DNA of 7,550 bases from Rubrivirga sp. GTDB lineage: Bacteria > Bacteroidota > Rhodothermia > Rhodothermales > Rubricoccaceae. The notes under the pieces were generated by a model that was not told the DNA's origin, made no database searches, and saw nothing but the letters and a program-made list of their open reading frames with translations. Positions 1-7,307 of the stretch are shown piece after piece. The translations under genes were made by a program, and so were the position numbers. Every line of letters starts with the position of its first letter. The stretch's first letter is position 1. Location: positions 1 to 7,550 of the forward strand of contig JAAXJP010000353.1 in assembly GCA_012269805.1 (NCBI GenBank), given 5' to 3'.

Positions 1-1282
<1,282 letters not shown>

Positions 1283-1320
1283 GCCCGGCGGGGCCGGAGG
1301 CGATCGCGACGAGAGGACGA

Positions 1321-1348
1321 CCCCGACCGCCGGACCGGCGAGTCGGGG
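1321..1348 (+). terminator. GC-rich hairpin after eno, probable terminator
   Basis: CCCCGAC-CGCC pairs with GGCG-A-GTCGGGG: 7 bp plus 4 bp separated by a single bulged A at 1341, with a 5-base loop (GGACC). It begins 39 bases after the enolase stop. There is no clean T run; instead a pyrimidine-rich, purine-poor stretch follows (about 1350-1375, including CCTTCCTTCTTCCTCCC). The position and stem strength fit termination of eno transcription before the next transcription unit. A processing or 3'-end stabilising role is an alternative. Confidence 0.6.
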
Positions 1349-1364
1349 CCGCCCTCCCCTTCCT

Positions 1365-1398
1365 TCTTCCTCCCGACGCCGTGAAACCGCTACCTTGC
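1365..1398 (+). promoter_or_regulatory. Candidate Bacteroidota-type promoter for the ftsB-like operon
   Basis: TACCTTGC at 1391-1398 resembles the Bacteroidota sigma-A -7 element (TAnnTTTG). A weak TTC-type -33 match lies about 20-25 bases upstream, within TTCTTCC at 1364-1370. If used, transcription would start near 1404 and give a short leader of about 14 bases with no Shine-Dalgarno sequence, which is usual in this phylum. The placement between the eno hairpin and the next ATG supports it. The -33 match is poor, so this is tentative. Confidence 0.4.
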
Positions 1399-1417
1399 GG
1401 CGTCCCCCACCGTCGCC

Positions 1418-1699
1418 ATGAGCAAGAGCTTTCGCCGGAACGTCCTGATCGCTGGGGTGATCGGGCTCGGTCTCTGGGTCACGTTCTTCGATAGCCACAG
1501 CATCTACCGCCGGGTGAGCTATGCCCACGAGCTCGACCGGTTGACCGTCGAGAACCAGCGGCTCGCGGACCAGAACGAGGTCCTCGCCACTCAGCTCGAC
1601 GCGGGCCTCGACGAGGCCACGCTCGAGGAGGTGGCGCGTGAGGAGTACGGCATGCGCCGGCCTGGCGAACGCGTCTACCGCGTCGAGGCGGCGGAGTAG
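1418..1699 (+). CDS. FtsB/DivIC-type septum formation initiator protein
   Basis: A 93-residue bitopic membrane protein of the FtsB/DivIC family, which in other bacteria joins FtsL and FtsQ/DivIB at the septum and helps activate septal peptidoglycan synthesis. Residues 1-8 are basic (KSFRRN, cytoplasmic side) and 9-24 form one hydrophobic membrane segment. About 31-60 is a charged heptad-rich coiled coil (LDRLTVENQRLADQNEVLATQL), and 69-89 holds the family's C-terminal block LEEVAREEYGMRRPGERVYR. Length, order of parts and the EYGM-x-x-PGE-x-VYR motif are all typical. The ATG at 1418 is placed so that the basic tail directly precedes the membrane segment. The stop TAG is immediately followed by the ATG of the ROK kinase, so translation of the two is probably coupled. 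The FtsB versus DivIC name cannot be decided from sequence alone, so no symbol is given. Confidence 0.9.
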   Translation: MSKSFRRNVLIAGVIGLGLWVTFFDSHSIYRRVSYAHELDRLTVENQRLADQNEVLATQLDAGLDEATLEEVAREEYGMRRPGERVYRVEAAE

Positions 1700-2701
1700 A
1701 TGCCGGACCCGACGCCCGAGTACGCCGTCGGAGTCGACCTCGGAGGGACGAACCTCAAGGTCGCACTCGTCGAACGGCACGACGGGATCGTGCGTCAGGC
1801 CACGCTCCCGACGGAGGCCGAACACGGTCCCGAGCGCGTGCTCGACCGGATCGTGGAGGGCGTCGCCCGGGTCGTACAGGGGTTCGAGGCACACGGGCAC
1901 GTGGAGGGCGTCGGCCTCGGCGTGCCGGGCGTCGTGTCGCTGGACCGGGCGACGGTGACGAAGCCGCCCAACATCCCGGGCTGGGAGACGGTCCACCTGG
2001 CCGACCGCATCCGGCCCCGGATCGCCGAGGCGGGGGTGGACGTGCGCGGGCCGATCATCGCGGAGAACGACGCCAACGCGGCCGCGCTCGGGTCGGCGTT
2101 CTACGGCGCCGGCCGGCCTTACGACTCGTTTATCATGGTCACGCTCGGGACGGGCGTCGGGGGGGCCATCATCGTCGACAACCGGCTCTTCCGCGGGACG
2201 ACCGGCGCGGCCGGCGAGATCGGCCACATGACGATCGACTACGAGGGGCCCTACGACCGGGCCGGCGTGGCGGGCGCGATCGAGGCGTACCTCGGGCAGA
2301 GGTTTCTCTCCCGGCACGCTCGGTATCAGCTCCTCGCGCGCGAGACGAACCTCCACGCGACGTCCGGCCGCGACCTCGAGGACGTGACGCCGCAGCGCGT
2401 CCACGCCGCGGCGCTGGCCGGCGACGCGGCGGCGATCGAGGTCCTCGCGTGGGCCGGCCACAAGCTGGGCGTCCTCCTCGGCTCCGTCGTCAACCTGCTC
2501 GACATCCGGAAGGTGGTCGTCGGAGGCGGCGTGTCGCGGGCGGGCGACTTCCTGCTCGACCCGGCGCGCGACGCGATGCGGCGCTGGACCATGCCGTCGC
2601 TCTGCGACGACATCGAGATCGTGCAGGAGTCGCGCGGCAACGACGTGGCGATGCTGGGCGCGGCCCGGCTCGTCTTCGAGCACCTCGACGACGCGGCCTA
2701 G
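1700..2701 (+). CDS. ROK-family sugar kinase (glucokinase-like), zinc-site cysteines absent
   Basis: A 333-residue cytoplasmic kinase of the ROK/actin-like ATPase fold, probably phosphorylating glucose or a related hexose with ATP. Motifs in order: phosphate-1 loop GVDLGGTNLK (11-20); GLGVPGVV (72-79); the catalytic-base segment AENDANAAALG with Asp124; phosphate-2 loop LGTGVGGAII (149-158); the sugar-binding EIGH (Glu173, His176); Glu195 in the IEAY segment; and the C-terminal adenosine-side VVVGGGVSRAG (272-282). ROK proteins normally carry C-x-C-G-x-x-G-C-x-E here. In this protein positions 186, 188 and 193 are Asp, Ala and Ala, while the two Gly and the Glu remain. The only cysteine is Cys302. 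The missing N-terminal helix-turn-helix rules out a ROK repressor. The ATG overlaps nothing but directly abuts the upstream stop, and the lptD-like gene begins 4-10 bases after its own stop, so it sits mid-operon. Exact sugar specificity is not readable from sequence. Confidence 0.9.
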   Translation: MPDPTPEYAVGVDLGGTNLKVALVERHDGIVRQATLPTEAEHGPERVLDRIVEGVARVVQGFEAHGHVEGVGLGVPGVVSLDRATVTKPPNIPGWETVHLADRIRPRIAEAGVDVRGPIIAENDANAAALGSAFYGAGRPYDSFIMVTLGTGVGGAIIVDNRLFRGTTGAAGEIGHMTIDYEGPYDRAGVAGAIEAYLGQRFLSRHARYQLLARETNLHATSGRDLEDVTPQRVHAAALAGDAAAIEVLAWAGHKLGVLLGSVVNLLDIRKVVVGGGVSRAGDFLLDPARDAMRRWTMPSLCDDIEIVQESRGNDVAMLGAARLVFEHLDDAA

Positions 2702-2705
2702 CCGC

Positions 2706-5519
2706 GTGAGCATGAGCGCACGAAGCCGCCGCGGCGACCGTTCGGGTCCCGTGGTCCGCCTCCTCCCCCTCCTCGCCGTCTTGCTCGCGGCGTCCGCCCA
2801 CGCGCAGGTCGCCGCCGACTCGACGGCCGCGCCGCCGGCGGCATCGGACACGCTCGCCGCTCCGCCCGACACGACCGCGAGGCCGCCCGCCTCGGCCGTC
2901 TCCGAGACCGACGCGGGCGCGGCCCCGGACCCCGGCGCCGTCCCCGACACCGTCGACGCCCCGACGCCACCGATTGCCCTGCCCGTCCCGCGCGCACCGG
3001 CCGCGGAGGGCGGGCTCGACCGCGCCGTCCGGTACACCGCGACCGACTCCCTCCGCGTGACGCTGGCGCCACGAGAGGGCGCCGATCCCGACGGTCCGGG
3101 CGACATCGTGTCTCTCTTCGGGAACGTCCAGACGGAATACGAAGGCGCGCAGATCTCAGCCGGGCGGGTCGACTACGAGTCGGCGCGGGAGCTCCTCCGA
3201 GCGTCCGGGGTGCCGTCGGACTCCGGCGCCGTCGGGATCCCACAGTTCGCCGGTGAGGAGGGCCAGTTCTCGGGCCGCGAGGTCGTCTACAACCTCCGGA
3301 CACGGCGCGGGCGGGTGACGGGCGCGCGGACGCAGATCGAGGACGGCTACCTCCTCGGCGGCATCCTCAAGCAGCAGGACGCGCACGTCGTGTTCGCCCA
3401 GGACGCCGCCTACACGACGTGCGAGCTCGACCACCCCCACTACGCCGTCGAGGCGGGTCGGATCAAGGTCGTCGACGGCGAGCGCGTGTTTACGGGGCCG
3501 GTCCAGCTCAAGCTGCTCGGCGTGCCAATGCCGCTCATCCTCCCGTTCGGCTACTTCCCGGCCGCCGAGGGCCGGCGGAGCGGCCCGCTCCCGTTCCGCT
3601 ACGGGCGGGACTCGGCGTACGGTCTGTTCTTGGACGACGTCGGGTGGTACTGGGCGATCAGCGACTACCTCGACGCCCAGCTCACTGGCAAGGTGGGCAC
3701 GCAGGGGTCGTTCCAGCTCGACGGCCAGTTCCGCTACAACAAGCGGTACGCGTATAGCGGGCAGGTCGGGCTCCAATACGGCCGCATCGTGACGGGCGAG
3801 CCGACCGACCCGGACTTCGCGCCGCGGACGCCGGTCGGGCTTCGGTGGAACCACAACCAGACGTTCCCGGCCGGCCAGCGCCTGACGGCCAGCGTCAATC
3901 TCCAGTCGGTCAGCCAGCGGCTGGCCTCGGACAACGTGAGCGACCAGCTCCAGGCCTCGACGTCGTCGTCCGTCTCGTACAGCCAGCAGTGGCCGAGCGT
4001 CGGACGGTCGCTCAGCGCGTCGGTCCAGGCGTTCCAGGACTTCGCCAACAACCGGACGACGGCGACGCTCCCCCAAGTGTCGTTCTCGCAGCAGCGGCGG
4101 TTCCCGTTCCGCTCCGGCCGCGACGACCGGTGGTACGAGAAGATCAGCTACAGCTACACGGCCAACGCCCAGAACGCCTTCGCGTTCACGCCGCTCAACG
4201 ACTCGACCGGGGTCTCGGCTCTCGACGCGCTCTTCAGCCCGAGCGCGTTCGTCGAGGCAACCTGCGCCGACCCCGACGACCGCGCCTGCGACACGCAGCG
4301 GTTCGACTACCAGGTGGTCCAGACCGTCCCGATCAACGCCGCGTTCTCGGTTCCGCGCTTCAACCTCACGTTCGGCCCGAACCTGACGTACACCGAGACG
4401 TGGACCGACGAGGCCGTCGTCCAGACCTATGACGAGGACCTCGACCGTGTGGTGACGACGAGCGACCCGGGGTTCACGCCGGTCCGGCGCCTGGCCCTGA
4501 GTGCGTCCGCCTCGACGGAGCTGTACGGCACGTTCCCCATCCGAGTCGGCGCTCTCGACGGGATCCGCCACACCATCGCCCCCCAGGCGTCGCTCTCGTT
4601 CGAGCCGGACTACGAGGCGTTCGGCTTCGTCAACACCGTCCAGGTGGACTCGACGGGCCGGACGCGGCGATACGCGATCAACCCGACCATCCCGACCGAC
4701 CCGACGCGCGCCCTCAGCCTGTCGATCCAGAACACGTTCGTCGGGCGGACCGTCCGCGTCGACTCGACGGGCGAGGAGCGGAGCCAGACGAACCAGCTCC
4801 TGTCGCTCGCCGTCTCCGGCGGCTACAACTTCGCGGCCGAGGAGCAGCCGATCCGCCCCGTCACGACGCGGTTCACGACCACCGCCTACGGGGTCAACGC
4901 GAGCGGGGGCGCGACCTTTTCGGCGTACGCCATCGACACGCTCGGGACGAGCTCGCCCCTGACGTACTTCGAGACGAACGGCCGGCCGCTGCGACTGACC
5001 AACACGAACGTCCAGATCAGCCGGACCTTCCAGTCGGCCCGGCGGTCCGGGGCGACCGACGTCCGCCCGGTCTTTGGCCCGCCGCTCCCCGGCGACCCGT
5101 ACGACCCGAGCTCGATCATCCCCCGGAGCGCCGCCGTCGGCTACGTCGACTACTCGGCCCCGTGGTCGGTCGCCCTCGGCCTCACGCTCAACCGCTCGGC
5201 CTCCGCGACGGGCGACGCGCGGACCCTCGCGACGCTCGACGTCTCGCAGTTCAACACCCGGCTTACGCAGAACTGGTCGCTGACCGGGAGCACGGGCCTC
5301 GACCTGACGTCGATGGAGATCACGACGACGCGGCTCGGTCTCCGCCGCGACCTCCACTGCTGGGAGCTCGCGATCAACTGGCAGCCGATCGGCGTGACGA
5401 GGCTGTTCGCCGTGTCGCTCTACGTCAAGAGCGGGTTCCTCCGCGACTTCCTCCGCCTCGACGTGCCGAACTCGACGGTCCGCACGGGGGGGTTCGGCGG
5501 CGGCGGGCTCGGGTTCTAG
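2706..5519 (+). CDS. lptD: LptD-like outer-membrane LPS-assembly protein (OstA family)
   Basis: A large outer-membrane beta-barrel protein that in this family, with the lipoprotein LptE, inserts lipopolysaccharide into the outer leaflet. From GTG 2706 it has 937 residues; ATG 2712 (two codons later) is equally possible and perhaps better. Residues 1-33 are a signal peptide (Arg-rich start, LLPLLAVLLAAS core, AHA|Q cleavage). About 34-107 is a low-complexity Ala/Pro/Asp/Thr linker. About 132-260 is the OstA/LptA-like N-domain (GDIVSLFGNVQTEYEGAQI). From about 280 on come alternating aromatic/polar strands of the barrel, with FRYNKRYAYSG, IRHTIAPQASLSFEP and RDLHCWEL as family landmarks, ending in Phe937. 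The only cysteines are 239 (AYTTCELDHPHY), 520, 528 and 885 (DLHCWE). It is the last gene of the ftsB-like/ROK operon. Functional assignment rests on motifs seen by eye; the barrel family is secure, LPS specificity less so. Confidence 0.85.
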   Translation: MSMSARSRRGDRSGPVVRLLPLLAVLLAASAHAQVAADSTAAPPAASDTLAAPPDTTARPPASAVSETDAGAAPDPGAVPDTVDAPTPPIALPVPRAPAAEGGLDRAVRYTATDSLRVTLAPREGADPDGPGDIVSLFGNVQTEYEGAQISAGRVDYESARELLRASGVPSDSGAVGIPQFAGEEGQFSGREVVYNLRTRRGRVTGARTQIEDGYLLGGILKQQDAHVVFAQDAAYTTCELDHPHYAVEAGRIKVVDGERVFTGPVQLKLLGVPMPLILPFGYFPAAEGRRSGPLPFRYGRDSAYGLFLDDVGWYWAISDYLDAQLTGKVGTQGSFQLDGQFRYNKRYAYSGQVGLQYGRIVTGEPTDPDFAPRTPVGLRWNHNQTFPAGQRLTASVNLQSVSQRLASDNVSDQLQASTSSSVSYSQQWPSVGRSLSASVQAFQDFANNRTTATLPQVSFSQQRRFPFRSGRDDRWYEKISYSYTANAQNAFAFTPLNDSTGVSALDALFSPSAFVEATCADPDDRACDTQRFDYQVVQTVPINAAFSVPRFNLTFGPNLTYTETWTDEAVVQTYDEDLDRVVTTSDPGFTPVRRLALSASASTELYGTFPIRVGALDGIRHTIAPQASLSFEPDYEAFGFVNTVQVDSTGRTRRYAINPTIPTDPTRALSLSIQNTFVGRTVRVDSTGEERSQTNQLLSLAVSGGYNFAAEEQPIRPVTTRFTTTAYGVNASGGATFSAYAIDTLGTSSPLTYFETNGRPLRLTNTNVQISRTFQSARRSGATDVRPVFGPPLPGDPYDPSSIIPRSAAVGYVDYSAPWSVALGLTLNRSASATGDARTLATLDVSQFNTRLTQNWSLTGSTGLDLTSMEITTTRLGLRRDLHCWELAINWQPIGVTRLFAVSLYVKSGFLRDFLRLDVPNSTVRTGGFGGGGLGF

Positions 5520-5547
5520 CCCGCTCAGCCACGGGGCCGAGGCGGGC
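5519..5547 (+). terminator. Imperfect hairpin at the lptD stop, possible terminator
   Basis: Starting at the last base of the lptD stop codon, GCCCG-CTC-A-GCC pairs with GGC-C-GAG-G-CGGGC around an ACGG loop: about 11 pairs with one mismatch and one bulged G (5542). No T run follows. The location directly after a long operon makes termination or 3'-end protection plausible, but GC-rich DNA makes such hairpins by chance quite often. Confidence 0.4.
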
Positions 5548-5590
5548 GGAGCCGGGACGGACGGAACGCGGGGGTTTCGAAACGGACCGG

Positions 5591-5989
5591 GTGTTGGAGG
5601 CCCATCACCGAATCGACGAGACTTGGGCGCTGCGCCGGCCCTGGCACGTCGATTGCGCGGGGATCGGCCGGCTCACCCCCACGCTCGTGTCCGCCAGCGC
5701 CCAAGTCCTCGGCTACGGCCTCCCCCCCGCCCTCCGCGCCCTCGTCGACCGCCACCAGGCGGCCCGCGCCAAGACCACGGCCGACCAGTCCGTCGCCCGC
5801 CGGATCCGTGACGGCGTCCGCTCCGGCGGCCTGGCCGTCAAGGGGCTGACGGTCTACGTCCACGACGGGGCCGTGTCGCTCTATGGGACGCTCCCGAGTG
5901 CGACGGCGCGCGAGGACGTACTCGGCCTCGTCAGTCGCGTCCCTGGAGTCCGGCGGATCGTCGATCACCTCCGGATCGCGGACGCGTAG
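5591..5989 (+). CDS. Small BON-domain protein
   Basis: A 132-residue protein whose C-terminal half (about 67-129) matches the BON domain pattern: an N-terminal helix (SVARRIRDGVRSG), then GLTVYVHDGAVSLYGTLPS, then a helix (TAREDVLGLVSRV) and PGVRRIVDHLRI. BON domains bind membranes or lipids and occur in proteins such as OsmY; what this copy does is unknown. Residues 1-66 have no recognisable domain and no signal peptide or lipobox; the sole Cys22 sits in a WHVDCAG context that does not look like one. The start is uncertain. The frame is open far upstream through lptD, but after the lptD stop the only candidates are GTG 5591, TTG 5594 and GTG 5687; the last would give about 100 residues and still keep the whole domain. 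The stop lies 15 bases from the converging patatin gene's stop. Confidence 0.65.
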   Translation: MLEAHHRIDETWALRRPWHVDCAGIGRLTPTLVSASAQVLGYGLPPALRALVDRHQAARAKTTADQSVARRIRDGVRSGGLAVKGLTVYVHDGAVSLYGTLPSATAREDVLGLVSRVPGVRRIVDHLRIADA

Positions 5990-5995
5990 GCCCGC

Positions 5996-6013
5996 CTCGG
6001 CGGCCTAGCCGAG
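5996..6013. terminator. Short palindrome between convergent genes, possible bidirectional terminator
   Basis: CTCGGC (5996-6001) and GCCGAG (6008-6013) are perfectly complementary around a 6-base loop that contains the patatin stop codon (CTA on the plus strand). Being symmetrical, it could stop transcription from both sides of this 15-base convergent junction. Only 6 bp and no T run, so support is weak. Confidence 0.3.
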
Positions 6014-7228
6014 CCACTCGTCGAGGTCGGCGAGGGCGTCGCAGAGGTCGCGGGTCGTGACGGTCGTCGGCATCAGCGGCCGGTCCGCCGCCAAGCCGAC
6101 GCTCTCCCAGACGTCGAAGCGATTCCGGGCGAGGACCTGCTCGCGGAGGCGGAGGCCGTGGCGCTCTAGCACGGGCCCGACCTCGTCGGCCCGGTCGCGA
6201 AGCTGCTCGAGCGTCGAGCGGTACGCGTGCTCGACGACTTCCTTGCGGGAGGCGAACGAGAACACGTTCGTAAAGAACATCCGGTAGTCGTCGCGGCGGG
6301 GCTCGAACAGGAGCAGGTCGGCGTCGACGTAGCGGTCGCGGTAGGCGGCCATTCCCGTGTCCATGCGGCTGCGGATGAGCGTCCGGAAGGTCTGGCTCAT
6401 CACGCCCGGCATCCCTCGGTCCGTGAGCCGCCCCCGGCGCATCGCGCCGTCGGCGACGGCCCGAGCCGTATCGACCGGGACGATCGGGTTGACGCACAGG
6501 ACGAGCCCGGCCCCGTGGCCGAACGCGACGGACGCGTGAACGGTCTTGTTGAGCACGCCGTCCACGAAGTGGCGCCCCTCGATCTCGACCGGCGGGTACA
6601 GGCCGGGCAGCGCCGTCGACGCCTGGACGGCCAGCGAGATCGGCACGTGGTCCGCCCCCTCCGACCCGAAGACGACCGTCTCGCTCGAGTCGAGGTCGGT
6701 CGCGACGACGTAAAGCGGGTTGCGGAGCTTCCGGAAGTCGTCGGTGCGCCCTTCGATCGAGAACAGGGCCTCGAGGTAGTCCCGCAGCGGCGCGTTGTCG
6801 AACACGCCGACGGGCACCGCGCGGCCGAGGTGGGCCACGAGCGACGACAGGAATCCGCCCGTCCCCTTCGGGTCGTCGACCGCCGTCCGGAACGCCTCCC
6901 ACGCGAGGAGCGGGACGCGGAGCCCCCGTCGGGCGTACTCTCGGAACGCGGGCGACAGGAAAAGCTCGGGGCGGAACGGGTGCTCCGTCGGCTCCTCCCC
7001 CACCACGGATCGCACGAGCTGGGCCGTGGTGATTCCGTTCCCTAGCGACGCACCGACGAAGGCGCCGGCCGAGACGCCGACCGTCACGCGGACGTCGTTC
7101 AGGTCGAGGCCGTCGAGCGCGTCGTCGAGCGCGCGAAGAACGCCGATCTCGTAGATGGCGCCCTCAGGGCCGCCGCCCGCGAGGGCGAGGCCGACGAAGC
7201 CGGTCCGGTGGTGGTCGGTGAGCTGCAT
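6005..7228 (-). CDS. Patatin-like lipid acyl hydrolase (phospholipase family)
   Basis: A 407-residue patatin-fold serine hydrolase that probably cleaves acyl esters of phospholipids or other lipids. The catalytic parts are intact: oxyanion loop LAGGGPEGAIYEIGVL (GGG at 18-20), nucleophile elbow GVSAGAFVG with Ser53, the conserved ATDLDSSETVVFGS strand (176-189), the ASTALPGLYPPV segment (203-214) and the second dyad residue Asp223 in FVDGVLNK. The oxyanion loop has Pro-Glu where most patatins have a small residue and Arg/Lys. There is no signal peptide or membrane segment, so it should be cytosolic or peripheral. Residues from about 225 on form a charged C-terminal region without a domain I recognise. 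Start choice: ATG 7228 begins MQLTDHHRTGFVGLALAGGG, a normal lead-in to the first strand. A GTG at 7264 in frame would add 12 residues lying in the hairpin region and is less likely. Downstream it converges with the BON gene; upstream, in the same direction, is the phasin-like gene, 79 bases away. Confidence 0.88.
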   Translation of the reverse strand: MQLTDHHRTGFVGLALAGGGPEGAIYEIGVLRALDDALDGLDLNDVRVTVGVSAGAFVGASLGNGITTAQLVRSVVGEEPTEHPFRPELFLSPAFREYARRGLRVPLLAWEAFRTAVDDPKGTGGFLSSLVAHLGRAVPVGVFDNAPLRDYLEALFSIEGRTDDFRKLRNPLYVVATDLDSSETVVFGSEGADHVPISLAVQASTALPGLYPPVEIEGRHFVDGVLNKTVHASVAFGHGAGLVLCVNPIVPVDTARAVADGAMRRGRLTDRGMPGVMSQTFRTLIRSRMDTGMAAYRDRYVDADLLLFEPRRDDYRMFFTNVFSFASRKEVVEHAYRSTLEQLRDRADEVGPVLERHGLRLREQVLARNRFDVWESVGLAADRPLMPTTVTTRDLCDALADLDEWLG

Positions 7229-7247
7229 GGGTCCAGGGGGGATGGAC
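7229..7247 (-). promoter_or_regulatory. Small hairpin just upstream of the patatin start
   Basis: GTCCA (7231-7235) and TGGAC (7243-7247) can pair around a seven-base purine run (GGGGGGA on the plus strand, so a C run in the mRNA), ending two bases before the patatin ATG. No Shine-Dalgarno sequence is present. It could affect translation initiation or serve as a protein-binding site, but five pairs is little to go on. Confidence 0.2.
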
Positions 7248-7253
7248 AGAGAA

Positions 7254-7284
7254 CGGGCGGGCACGGGTCGTCCGCGCCCGCCCG
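7254..7284 (-). terminator. Strong GC hairpin between the phasin-like and patatin genes
   Basis: CGGGCGGGCACGG (7254-7266) faces CCGCGCCCGCCCG (7272-7284) across a 5-base loop. Read on the minus strand, the single mismatch becomes a G-U pair, giving 13 continuous RNA pairs, whereas on the plus strand it is A-C. This asymmetry fits an element of the minus-strand transcript. It starts 23 bases after the phasin-like stop and is followed by a short mixed pyrimidine stretch (TTCTCTGTCC), not a real T run. Probable terminator or attenuating stem separating the two genes. Confidence 0.55.
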
Positions 7285-7307
7285 CCGGCGGAAGTCGGAG
7301 CCGGAGG

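Noticed and set aside
2698..3303. Minus-strand 201-codon frame over the start of lptD
   Set aside because: Extremely Arg/Pro/Gly-rich translation opposite the signal peptide and low-complexity linker; a composition artefact.
3156..5357. A 733-codon open frame antisense to the lptD-like gene
   Set aside because: Its codons are exact reverse complements of the lptD codons in the same register, so stops would need Leu CTA/TTA or Ser TCA codons in lptD, which are rare in such GC-rich DNA. The product is a monotonous Arg/Glu/Val/Ala mix with no domain.
5525..5968. Minus-strand 147-codon frame opposite the BON gene
   Set aside because: It lacks any recognisable motif, whereas the plus strand encodes a clear BON domain over the same bases.
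5931..6902. Minus-strand 323-codon frame overlapping the patatin gene in another register
   Set aside because: Arg/Gly/Pro-rich shadow; the patatin frame carries the GGG, GxSxG and DG catalytic motifs.
6227..7045. Plus-strand 272-codon frame opposite the patatin gene
   Set aside because: Arg/Val/Glu-rich mirror translation without domains, explained by the same lack of A/T-rich stop codons.
7229..7264. Alternative GTG start for the patatin protein adding 12 residues
   Set aside because: The added segment lies in the hairpin and leader region and adds no conserved sequence; the ATG at 7228 sits at a normal distance from the first strand.
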